NCBI GenBank assembly: GCA_027013765.1
Contig: JALWGG010000145.1
Coordinates: forward strand, 1-11,294
DNA from: Acidilobaceae archaeon
GTDB taxonomy: Archaea; Thermoproteota; Thermoprotei_A; Sulfolobales; Acidilobaceae
Direction of reading: 5' to 3'
DNA length: 11,294 bases
The notes beneath the pieces are model-generated. The model did not search any database. It saw only the letters and a program-made list of their open reading frames with translations, and was not told the DNA's origin. Every line of letters begins with the position of its first letter. The first letter of the stretch is position 1. Positions 1-5,764 of the stretch are shown here, piece after piece. The translations under genes were made by a program, and so were the position numbers.

Positions 1-387
1 ACACCAGAGGAGACTACAACAACCACCAGGCCAACTGAAACCACGGTAACCACTACAACTGAGACCACAGCAGAGGAGACCACTACAGAAACAACTGAGA
101 CGACTACAGAGACTATAGCAGAAACAACCACAACCACGACGACAAGGACATTGACAAAACCGCGTCAGACAACCACTACAGAGACTATAGCAGAAACAAC
201 CACCACTACTAAAACTCCGACTGGTAAAACAACAACAGCCGAAAAACCATCACCAGAGGAGACTCCAGGAGAGACCACCACAACCACCACTACAACTACT
301 CAGAGGGAGACTAATAGGGCACTGATAGCTGGTGTAGTCGTTCTCATAATAATTGCTATACTTGCATTCATACTATTAAGAAGGTAA
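1..387 (+). CDS. C-terminal part of a Thr-rich, membrane-anchored surface protein (5' truncated)
   Basis: Frame 1 is open from the first base to the TAA at 385-387, so only the last 128 residues are in the window. The TTG at 151 is in frame but sits inside the repetitive region and is not a credible start. Residues 1 to about 100 are almost entirely Thr, Glu, Ala and Pro, with runs of up to nine Thr; this fits an extended, probably O-glycosylated stalk. The end is a single hydrophobic helix (about positions 319-381, ALIAGVVVLIIIAILAFILL) followed by Arg-Arg, which as a stop-transfer anchor would put the stalk outside the cell. Such stalk-plus-anchor tails are known on archaeal ABC-transporter binding proteins, secreted proteases and S-layer-associated proteins. 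The functional domain lies upstream of the window, so which of these it is cannot be told. Confidence 0.85.
   Translation, partial: TPEETTTTTRPTETTVTTTTETTAEETTTETTETTTETIAETTTTTTTRTLTKPRQTTTTETIAETTTTTKTPTGKTTTAEKPSPEETPGETTTTTTTTTQRETNRALIAGVVVLIIIAILAFILLRR
103..203 (+). repeat. 29-bp direct repeat, in frame, within the Thr-rich stalk
   Basis: Positions 103-131 and 175-203 are identical over 29 bases (beginning ACTACAGAGACTATAGCAG). The offset is 72 bp, exactly 24 codons, so the repeat keeps the reading frame and encodes the same TTETIAETTT-like unit twice. This is consistent with stalk lengthening by tandem duplication or slippage. Confidence 0.85.
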
Positions 388-425
388 GCGGGGCCCTTGA
401 AAAATAGGGGGCTAGCATAAACACG

Positions 426-435
426 TTTTATTTAA
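426..435 (+). promoter_or_regulatory. Probable TATA box of the HAD phosphatase gene
   Basis: TTTTATTTAA at 426-435 is the best TATA-like match in the 388-509 gap. It would place transcription start near 455-460, leaving a leader of about 50 nt before the ATG at 510 or about 13 nt before the in-frame ATG at 471. A second AT-rich stretch at 441-450 could serve instead. The same T-rich stretch may help end the upstream Thr-rich gene. Confidence 0.4.
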
Positions 436-509
436 CCCACATAAATCATAGCATAAAACCTCATTCTGCTATGGATCTCCACAGGCAGGATGGGGTGTAC
501 TCTAGAGAA

Positions 510-1172
510 ATGGCATGCATACACCTAGTAATATTCGACATGGACGGTGTCCTTGTCAAGATTAAAAGTAGCTGGGACTATCTCCATATGCATTTCAATG
601 TAAGGGATAAGGCGTCTAGGTATCTAAGACTCTACCAGGAGGGTAAGATAGACTTCCTAGAATGGATGAGGCTTGATACCGAGCTGTGGATCAACGCCTC
701 CGGTGGCAGGCTGCACAGGAGTGAGCTAGTGAAGATACTAGATAGGGTCCCCTTAGATGACGAGGTTGATAGGGTTGTTAAGGAGCTGAGGAGGATGGGG
801 AAGAGGATAGCACTGGTATCCAGCGGTATAGACCTGCTTGCTAGGAGGGTTGCACGCGTTATAGGGGCGGAGGCGTGGGTTGCAAACATGCTCTCATTCG
901 ATAAGCACGGCTACCTGAAGCCTGGTGGTGTACCAATAGTGGGGGTGGATAAGTCTAGGAGTGTGAGGAGGATCATACACGAGCTGGGAGTAGAGGCTGA
1001 GAGGACAGCTTATGTAGGGGACTCCATGTGGGACTCGACAGCTATGCAGGTTGTAGGGTACCCAATACTCCTTGGTGAGGGCGATGAGGTGGTTAGGAGA
1101 TATGCTAAATATAGGATTAAGAGGCTTGGAGAGCTCCTAGACCTCATAGAGGTGCTGGATAGGGGGTGCTAG
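510..1172 (+). CDS. HAD-superfamily phosphatase, phosphoserine phosphatase (SerB)-like
   Basis: A 220-residue protein with all four HAD motifs. Motif I is FDMDGVLV with nucleophile Asp10 and acid/base Asp12. Motif II is the Ser at 104/105 in ALVSSGID. Motif III is Lys148. Motif IV is YVGDSMWDS with Asp171 and Asp175 binding Mg2+. The helical cap inserted between motifs I and II (about residues 20-90) and the overall size fit the SerB/PSP branch, so hydrolysis of a small phosphomonoester such as phosphoserine is likely, but the substrate cannot be read from the sequence. The ATG at 510 is preferred because it puts motif I ten residues from the N-terminus and has GGGGTG at 492-497 upstream, though at long spacing; the ATG at 471 would add 13 residues and fits a short-leader transcript. 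The 3' end overlaps the convergent isocitrate dehydrogenase gene by 4 bp. Confidence 0.85.
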   Translation: MACIHLVIFDMDGVLVKIKSSWDYLHMHFNVRDKASRYLRLYQEGKIDFLEWMRLDTELWINASGGRLHRSELVKILDRVPLDDEVDRVVKELRRMGKRIALVSSGIDLLARRVARVIGAEAWVANMLSFDKHGYLKPGGVPIVGVDKSRSVRRIIHELGVEAERTAYVGDSMWDSTAMQVVGYPILLGEGDEVVRRYAKYRIKRLGELLDLIEVLDRGC

Positions 1173-2443
1173 GACTCCTTTATATACTCTATCAACGCCT
1201 CTGTGTACTCAGTAGTCTTCAAGGGCTCAACGCCTGGCATGTGCCTTGCAAGGTCATATGTGACCTTCTTATCGGCGATCGCCCTCCTAATAGCGTTCTC
1301 CACCAGCCCGACAACCTCCCTCCACCCCATAAACTCTCCTATGAGGAGTGTTGCTGACAGGATCTCGGCCGTCGGGTTTATAACGTTCTTTCCAGCATAC
1401 TTTGGAGCCGTCCCGTGGACGGGTTCTGCAACCGCTATCCCATCACCCATATTCATGCCAGCGGCCATCCCTATACCCCCTACAAGCGCGTTGGCTGCGT
1501 CGCTTATGTAGTCCCCGTTTAGGTTGGGGGCAACTATTATCTCATAATCCCATGGCCTGGTTATGATCTGCTGGAGCATGTTGTCAGCTATCCTATCATT
1601 CACCAGTATCTTGCCCTCCGGTAGCTCGCCATTATACTTCTCCCATAGCTCCTGCTCAGTTACAATGTACTCCCTGAACTCGTTGACAGCAACCTCATAC
1701 CCCCACTGCATGAATGCACCCTCAGTATACTTCATGATGTTCCCCTTATGCATGAGGGTTATCCTCCTATTGCCATTCCTTATAGCCCACTCAATAGCCC
1801 TCCTCATCAGCCTCTGGGTGGCGAACTTGCTGATAGGCTTCAAACCCAGCCCCGCATCCTCCCTGACAGTGACTCCAAGCTCCCTCTTCAGGAACTCCCT
1901 CAGCTTGGAGGCCTCACTACTATCCCAGGGCCACTCTATCCCAGCATACACGTCCTCAGTATTCTCCCTGAATATGACGAAGTTAACCTTATCAGCATAC
2001 TTGTGGGGGGCAGGCTGGCCGTAGAAGCGGACGGGCCTAATATTAGCGTAAAGGTCGAGGGCCTGCCTTATAGCAACATTGAGGCTCCTAAAACCACTCC
2101 CAACGGGGGTAGTCAAGGGCCCCTTCAACGCCAGCCTAGTCATCTTGATGGCCTCAAGAGTAGCCTCAGGCAGCAGCTCGCCGCATTCCCTCTGAGCCTT
2201 TTCACCAGCAGCCATCTCCCACCACACGATCCTCCTAGTCCCTCCATAAGCCTTCTCTATCGCTGCATCTATCACGGCCCTAGCGCTCCTGACAACCTCA
2301 GGCCCTATACCATCACCCTCTATGTAAACAACCACAGGGTTGTCAGGGACAACCAGTTTACCGTCGACAAGCTTAGCCAGCTCGCCGCCTGCAGGGGGCT
2401 TCAACTCACTCCTACTACAGGGTAGCCCCAACATACTCACCAT
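1169..2443 (-). CDS. icd: Isocitrate dehydrogenase, NADP+-dependent
   Basis: A full-length 424-residue enzyme of the beta-decarboxylating dehydrogenase family: isocitrate + NADP+ to 2-oxoglutarate + CO2 + NADPH, cytosolic, TCA cycle. Substrate residues match the E. coli pattern: Ser120, Asn122 and Arg126 in GSGFRSLNVAIRQ, Arg136, Arg159, Tyr166, Lys233, and metal-binding Asp283, Asp311 and Asp315. NADP+ specificity is shown by Lys348-Tyr349 in HGTAPKYAG together with Tyr396 and Arg400. Cys9 and Cys87 occupy the positions that, as I recall, form a stabilising N-terminal disulfide in the Aeropyrum pernix enzyme; this also supports the ATG at 2443 over Met4. A TATA box 23-29 bp upstream suggests a leaderless mRNA. 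The gene stands alone, convergent with the HAD phosphatase gene. Confidence 0.97.
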   Translation of the reverse strand: MVSMLGLPCSRSELKPPAGGELAKLVDGKLVVPDNPVVVYIEGDGIGPEVVRSARAVIDAAIEKAYGGTRRIVWWEMAAGEKAQRECGELLPEATLEAIKMTRLALKGPLTTPVGSGFRSLNVAIRQALDLYANIRPVRFYGQPAPHKYADKVNFVIFRENTEDVYAGIEWPWDSSEASKLREFLKRELGVTVREDAGLGLKPISKFATQRLMRRAIEWAIRNGNRRITLMHKGNIMKYTEGAFMQWGYEVAVNEFREYIVTEQELWEKYNGELPEGKILVNDRIADNMLQQIITRPWDYEIIVAPNLNGDYISDAANALVGGIGMAAGMNMGDGIAVAEPVHGTAPKYAGKNVINPTAEILSATLLIGEFMGWREVVGLVENAIRRAIADKKVTYDLARHMPGVEPLKTTEYTEALIEYIKES

Positions 2444-2465
2444 AACAATATATGCAGACCTAATA

Positions 2466-2472
2466 GTATAAA
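2466..2472 (-). promoter_or_regulatory. TATA box of icd, leaderless promoter
   Basis: Read on the minus strand this is TTTATAC, centred about 26 bp before the icd ATG at 2443. That is the usual archaeal distance from TATA box to transcription start, so the transcript would begin at or next to the start codon. No Shine-Dalgarno-like sequence precedes the ATG, which agrees with a leaderless mRNA. Confidence 0.65.
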
Positions 2473-2604
2473 TCTATACAATACATAAAAATACCTATAC
2501 CAATAGCATTAACTGAATATTAAATATCAATAATGCACGCACCAATTAATATATATAACTTTTATTAAAAAATAATTAAAATATATACAAATACAGTGGG
2601 AAAA

Positions 2605-2649
2605 CATAAAAACAGAATATTTACAATCATGAAATAGAAAATAGAGGTG
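2605..2649 (+). promoter_or_regulatory. Possible promoter and ribosome site of the Roadblock operon
   Basis: In the AT-rich gap 2444-2656, CATAAAAAC at 2605-2613 could be a TATA box with a transcript start near 2635; several other AT-rich stretches (2547-2590) could also serve. GAGGTG at 2644-2649 is a perfect match to the complement of the archaeal 16S rRNA tail, 7 nt before the GTG at 2657, and decides that start. Apart from this and the icd promoter I see nothing else in the gap. Confidence 0.45.
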
Positions 2650-2656
2650 CCGAGAA

Positions 2657-3019
2657 GTGTCAAGCCCGGTACAGAGAATACTGGTGGACATGACACGCAC
2701 CCCAGGCGTAATAGCAATATTCATAATAAGCAAGGAAGGATTAATAAAAGAAAAAGCAACAGCAGGCACACTCACAATAGACGAAGACGCTGTGGCGGCA
2801 ATGATAACAGCAGTACAGGGAGCAACAGCCCAGCTAGGTGAAGAACTAGAACTAGGGAAACCAGAAACCACAACACTAGAATACCCTGGACACTACCTAT
2901 TAATTCACGACCTAGGAGAAAACCTACTGGCACTACTTGCAGACAAGTCAAAAGCAGTCCTAGGCAGACTAAGATATGAGCTCAAGAAGCAAGCCCCAAG
3001 AATATCAGGAGTCCTCTAG
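2657..3019 (+). CDS. Roadblock/LC7-domain protein
   Basis: A 120-residue, single-domain protein. The order of elements fits Roadblock/LC7: N-terminal helix, then GVIAIFIISKEGLI with the turn after the second strand, a central helix DEDAVAAMITAVQGATAQL, strands around TTTLEYPGHYLLIHDLG and NLLALLAD, and a final helix KAVLGRLRYELKK. In this family (MglB, dynein LC7, Ragulator subunits) such proteins dimerise and commonly bind small Ras-like GTPases. The start is GTG, chosen because GAGGTG lies 7 nt upstream. It is the first of three co-directional genes, with 55 bp to the next one, and its stop codon lies in the stem of a strong hairpin. No GTPase is encoded in the window, so the partner is unknown; the Roadblock domain of the third gene is a possible one. 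Confidence 0.75.
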   Translation: MSSPVQRILVDMTRTPGVIAIFIISKEGLIKEKATAGTLTIDEDAVAAMITAVQGATAQLGEELELGKPETTTLEYPGHYLLIHDLGENLLALLADKSKAVLGRLRYELKKQAPRISGVL

Positions 3020-3037
3020 CCCTCAGGGGCAGAGGAC
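3011..3037 (+). other. Strong hairpin at the junction of operon genes 1 and 2
   Basis: GTCCTCT (3011-3017) pairs with AGAGGAC (3031-3037), and after a single bulged A (3018) GCCC (3019-3022) pairs with GGGC (3027-3030) around a TCAG loop. That is 11 base pairs, all Watson-Crick, 7 of them G-C. The stop codon of the first gene (TAG, 3017-3019) lies within the 5' arm. No T-run follows, so it does not look like a simple terminator; it may set mRNA stability or relative expression within the operon. Confidence 0.65.
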
Positions 3038-3059
3038 TGAGAGTATGTGTGGGTATAAA

Positions 3060-3066
3060 GGAGGGG
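3060..3066 (+). promoter_or_regulatory. Ribosome binding site that decides a TTG start
   Basis: GGAGGGG at 3060-3066 sits 8 nt before TTG at 3075. It lies inside the longer open frame that begins at 2976, so it argues that translation starts at 3075 and not at 2976 or at the ATG at 3045. Confidence 0.65.
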
Positions 3067-3074
3067 AATTTACA

Positions 3075-3572
3075 TTGTCGGAAAAAATCACGATACCAAG
3101 CGGCCTCCTGAACGTGATAGTGGCGGGGTATCAGATAGCACTAAACAAGACACTAGGAGCAGGAGCAGCTGCAATGACACAAATACTTATAAAAGAAATA
3201 GGGGAATACCTAGAGGACCTCCTAGAAGATATAGGATTTGAGATCCACGATATAAAAGACCTCAAAGAAGACATACCTAAGGCATTCAAAATGCTCGGCA
3301 TAAGCGACAACGTGGAAGTAGAGCTACCGCAGAACGGTAGCAATACTGGAGATAAATACATAATAAAGATACATGACAGCATATTCAAGCCCGTTGCAGT
3401 ACTACTAGCAAAGAAGGGCATAAAATTCAGCCTAAGCCCGGAGTCATTCCTAGTAGCTGCTATAATTAGGAAAACAATTAGAAAAGTAAAGAAAGATGCA
3501 CAAGTAAAGATTAAGATAAAGCCACAATCAAGCCCAGAGGAACCTTTAATAATCGAAGTTATTGTAAGATAA
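3075..3572 (+). CDS. Uncharacterised alpha/beta protein, possibly V4R-like, middle gene of the Roadblock operon
   Basis: I do not recognise this 165-residue protein with certainty. From the TTG at 3075 it begins MSEKITIPSGLL, followed by a long helix-rich half (LGAGAAAMTQILIKEIGEYL, then EDLLEDIGF), and then strands KYIIKIHDSIF, a helix ESFLVAAIIRKTIRK, and strands AQVKIKIKP and PLIIEVIV. The order helix-helix-strand-segment-helix-hairpin resembles V4R/HNOB-type small-molecule-binding domains, but the cysteines common in V4R are absent, so this is only a topology guess. There is no signal peptide or membrane segment. The TTG start is chosen because GGAGGGG lies 8 nt upstream. It lies 55 bp after the Roadblock gene and 19 bp before the Roadblock-zinc-ribbon gene on the same strand, so it probably works with them. 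Confidence 0.65.
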   Translation: MSEKITIPSGLLNVIVAGYQIALNKTLGAGAAAMTQILIKEIGEYLEDLLEDIGFEIHDIKDLKEDIPKAFKMLGISDNVEVELPQNGSNTGDKYIIKIHDSIFKPVAVLLAKKGIKFSLSPESFLVAAIIRKTIRKVKKDAQVKIKIKPQSSPEEPLIIEVIVR

Positions 3573-3591
3573 CATAGGTGACGTAATAGAT

Positions 3592-4311
3592 ATGAGTAGA
3601 GAAGAGCATGAAGATCTTAATAAAATTCAATCGTTTTTATCAAATCTAGATGGAATACAAGTATTTGTAATATCACGAGACGGCTTCCCAATAATATTCG
3701 GTAGAGAGCTAGACCAGGAATCTGCAGAAGCATATACAGCGCTATCCGTAGACCTGATACTGGCAAGCCAAGAGGCATTAAAAGATATTAACGAACATGG
3801 AAGCAAAAATATAATAGTAGAACTAGATAAGAACGTAGTAATAAACGTCCATCAACTCAATTCCATACTATTGACGATCAAGGGTGATAGACGTATAGTC
3901 CCGATCACCGATAAAAACATACTAAATTATATAAATAAAAATAATATAAAATGTCCATATTGTGGCTACGAGCTCACATTAGAAGTATATAAATGTCCGA
4001 AATGTGGTAAAAGGATACCCTTCACGAGCAGCACGTGCCCGTATTGTGGATATAACGTTAATATAAAGCAGTGCCCGAAATGTAAAAAACTGATAAGTAG
4101 TGATGGAAGGAAAGTTAAACTAGTGAGGAGCCGTGAAGCCAGAGAATTATCTATACTAGAAGGCTTAACCGCAGCCGTTGCCACTGGTGCAGTAAGTTTT
4201 ATACTATCCAACTCGGTGCCTATTGGAGCAATAACGGGATTGATCGCTGGAGGCATCGTGGCATATCTAATATACAGCAGGGCTGGACTTGAATATAAAA
4301 TAGAAGACTAA
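3592..4311 (+). CDS. Membrane-anchored Roadblock/LC7 - double zinc ribbon protein
   Basis: 239 residues with three visible parts. Residues 1-100 form a Roadblock/LC7-like domain (IQSFLSNLDGIQVFVISRDG, helix 42-66, strands to 98). Residues 121-165 carry four CxxC pairs, Cys121/124, 135/138, 149/152 and 161/164, enough for two zinc ribbons. Residues about 190-206 and 209-228 are two hydrophobic helices joined by a short SNSVP turn, a hairpin that would leave both the N-terminal domains and the acidic C-terminal tail on the same, presumably cytoplasmic, side. The likely role is a membrane platform recruiting partners through the Roadblock dimer face and the zinc ribbons. AGGTGA (3576-3581) precedes the ATG at 3592 by 10 nt. 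It is the last gene of the three-gene set and overlaps the convergent downstream gene by 4 bp (CTAA). Confidence 0.7.
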   Translation: MSREEHEDLNKIQSFLSNLDGIQVFVISRDGFPIIFGRELDQESAEAYTALSVDLILASQEALKDINEHGSKNIIVELDKNVVINVHQLNSILLTIKGDRRIVPITDKNILNYINKNNIKCPYCGYELTLEVYKCPKCGKRIPFTSSTCPYCGYNVNIKQCPKCKKLISSDGRKVKLVRSREARELSILEGLTAAVATGAVSFILSNSVPIGAITGLIAGGIVAYLIYSRAGLEYKIED

Positions 4312-5129
4312 TATATAACGAGTTCTAAGCCACGCTTTTCGGCATTCATGATTTTTTCCACTACATCATCCTCGCTATTAGTACACTCAATCTCAATACT
4401 ACCAGAGTCATTGTAGTATAACTTATATTTGCAACCACCAGAGTCATATTTTTTGTTGTATAGTATACATAAAAACTTACTACTAAACTCATATATAATA
4501 ATTCCTAGATCATGTAAAATATCAATAATATCATCATGCCTCTCAATTACAGCTTTACAGTCTTTTTCATAACATGCACTCCATAATGCATTGACACATT
4601 CATTAATAGAACCTTCAGCAATGATCTTTTCTTTTTGTATTTTTCCTACAGATTCTTGCTCTTTCAGACTCATGCTTTGAATATTTGACTCGACTACAGG
4701 CACCACTTGTACACCAGCAGTTAACGGTATCTTTAGAATCCCTGCAAGAGATTGATACAGCTCATCAAAGGAGATATTTATGTACGGTATACTTAGCGTA
4801 TTTAATCTTGCAAGTTCCGAGTCTAAGCTATCTCTACCAACACTAAATAATTCAACTAACACTCTATATATGTTCTCTGGTTTATATGCCTCGTTGATGT
4901 TAGTTACAATCATAACATTACTACTATCAGGATCTAGCCAGTACCTGATCTCCCACCCCCCATCATATATTGTCAGTAGAACTACCAGCAGTTCACCAGG
5001 CAGAAGCTTCTTCTTAGTGTTGTTTGTAAGTGTAATTATTTCTTCTAATAGTAGTTCTTCAAGTTCATTCAAATTAAATATCATACTACCTAAATATCTT
5101 TTAAAATGCAACTTGGGTAAATCCTTCAT
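4308..5129 (-). CDS. Uncharacterised 273-residue protein, paralogue-like to the divergent neighbour
   Basis: No known family recognised. The protein is soluble in appearance, with no signal peptide or membrane helix. The N-terminal third (GSMIFNLNELEELLLEEI, then GELLVVLLTIYDGGWEI and WLDPDSSNV) resembles the core of the divergent gene at 5275-5736. A middle linker around KEQESVGKIQKEK is charged, and the C-terminal third contains five cysteines (NALWSACYEKDCK, FLCILYN, GGCKYK and IECTN). The ATG at 5129 is preferred because GGAGTGGTGG lies just upstream; an in-frame ATG at 5156 would add nine residues that mostly translate this ribosome site. A TATA-like box at 5186-5196 fits either. The coding sequence is AT-rich, unlike the flanking metabolic and repair genes, and overlaps the convergent Roadblock-zinc-ribbon gene by 4 bp. 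Confidence 0.7.
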   Translation of the reverse strand: MKDLPKLHFKRYLGSMIFNLNELEELLLEEIITLTNNTKKKLLPGELLVVLLTIYDGGWEIRYWLDPDSSNVMIVTNINEAYKPENIYRVLVELFSVGRDSLDSELARLNTLSIPYINISFDELYQSLAGILKIPLTAGVQVVPVVESNIQSMSLKEQESVGKIQKEKIIAEGSINECVNALWSACYEKDCKAVIERHDDIIDILHDLGIIIYEFSSKFLCILYNKKYDSGGCKYKLYYNDSGSIEIECTNSEDDVVEKIMNAEKRGLELVIY

Positions 5130-5185
5130 AGCCACCACTCCAATACATTTATACACCGATCCATATTAGATATTCACCTTTTAGG

Positions 5186-5196
5186 ATTATATATAG
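5186..5196 (-). promoter_or_regulatory. TATA-like box for the 4308-5129 gene
   Basis: On the minus strand this reads CTATATATAAT. It would place transcription start near 5165, giving a leader of about 35 nt that includes the GGAGTGGTGG ribosome site before the ATG at 5129. Confidence 0.45.
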
Positions 5197-5223
5197 ATAT
5201 GTATAGACCCCCCTTGCAATAAA

Positions 5224-5230
5224 TTTATAA
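5224..5230 (+). promoter_or_regulatory. TATA box for the 5275-5736 gene
   Basis: TTTATAA at 5224-5230 predicts a start near 5253, about 22 nt before the ATG at 5275, with GGGAG (5260-5264) in the leader at 10 nt spacing. The GTG at 5266 in the same frame would sit 1 nt from this ribosome site and is therefore rejected as the start. Confidence 0.55.
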
Positions 5231-5232
5231 GC

Positions 5233-5245
5233 AAACGCCGCGTTT
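5233..5245. promoter_or_regulatory. Operator-like palindrome AAACGC-C-GCGTTT
   Basis: A perfect 6-bp inverted repeat around a single central C, placed directly between the TATA box (5224-5230) and the predicted transcript start (about 5253) of the 5275 gene. It stands out as a GC core in a very AT-rich intergenic region. A dimeric repressor bound here would block polymerase recruitment. Confidence 0.45.
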
Positions 5246-5274
5246 CCTAATGCACAGTAGGGAGAGTGTTTGCT

Positions 5275-5736
5275 ATGAGTACCTCTAGTAAAAGAAATAT
5301 TAATAGTATGAATACTATCCATATAGTTAGTAATAATATCAATAAAATAAATAATAAAAATAATAGAAATTATGCAAGCAATAAAGATAGTTATGCCCAT
5401 TCCCTCATACGTGATATGCTCTTGGGAATGATTAATCTTACTGAGTTATCATATGTGTTGGGAAAGGATGTATATGACAATGCTTCAAAGGGATTTTTCC
5501 ACGCATTATACAGTGCAATTAAGGCGTCAAAAACGCTCGGTGAAAGGGTTTTGGTAACAATTATTGATAGTAAGTGGAGTGGTATTGCTATTTATATAGA
5601 CCCCTATCTTAAGCCTAACACAGTGGAGTATTGTGCTATTGATCTAGGCATTCCAAAGGAGTGTAATAATGATAGCGTGCTTAAACATTTTCCAAGTAGT
5701 GGAGAGGTCATTATTAGGATGTATTCTATATCATAG
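5275..5736 (+). CDS. Uncharacterised 153-residue protein with Asn-rich N-terminus
   Basis: No known family recognised. The first 40 or so residues are low-complexity and rich in Asn, Ser, Lys and Ile, probably disordered. The rest is compact: helices SLIRDMLLGMINLTELSYVL and a Lys/Ala-rich helix, then strands GERVLVTIIDSKW, GIAIYIDP and VEYCAIDLG, ending with GEVIIRMYSIS. The pattern MI-NL.EL, then G-E...LVTI-D..W followed by DP, also occurs in the N-terminal third of the divergent gene at 4308-5129, suggesting a shared domain. There is no membrane segment. The ATG at 5275 is chosen for its ribosome site spacing. The gene is convergent with the helicase gene downstream (26 bp gap) and belongs to the AT-rich block. 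Confidence 0.65.
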   Translation: MSTSSKRNINSMNTIHIVSNNINKINNKNNRNYASNKDSYAHSLIRDMLLGMINLTELSYVLGKDVYDNASKGFFHALYSAIKASKTLGERVLVTIIDSKWSGIAIYIDPYLKPNTVEYCAIDLGIPKECNNDSVLKHFPSSGEVIIRMYSIS

Positions 5737-5748
5737 GGTTTTATAATA

Positions 5749-5764
5749 AATATTATATAATATT
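5749..5764. repeat. 16-bp perfect palindrome of A and T between convergent genes
   Basis: AATATTATATAATATT at 5749-5764 equals its own reverse complement and touches the stop codon of the helicase gene. It may mark the 3' ends of both convergent genes, but in such an AT-only stretch chance is a serious alternative. Confidence 0.4.

Noticed and set aside
1..318. Repetitive sequence resembling a short-repeat array or CRISPR
   Set aside because: Repeats are codon-based, contiguous and in frame with no regular spacers; a Thr-rich stalk explains them.
388..509. GGGGCCC and nearby G-runs (390-411) as a terminator hairpin after the Thr-rich gene
   Set aside because: Only very short self-complementary pieces; no convincing stem.
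1748..2425. 225-codon open frame on + opposite icd
   Set aside because: Lies entirely antisense to a clearly functional dehydrogenase gene, has no recognisable domain, and its frame follows from the codon pattern of icd.
2976..3074. 33-codon upstream extension of the middle operon gene
   Set aside because: It overlaps the Roadblock gene and the hairpin, is Ser/Gln-rich without structure, and a strong ribosome site at 3060-3066 points to the TTG at 3075.
5149..5400. Hydrophobic 83-residue frame on - in the divergent region
   Set aside because: Its apparent membrane helix is the complement of AT-rich Asn codons in the 5275 gene, and it overlaps both promoters; no ribosome site.
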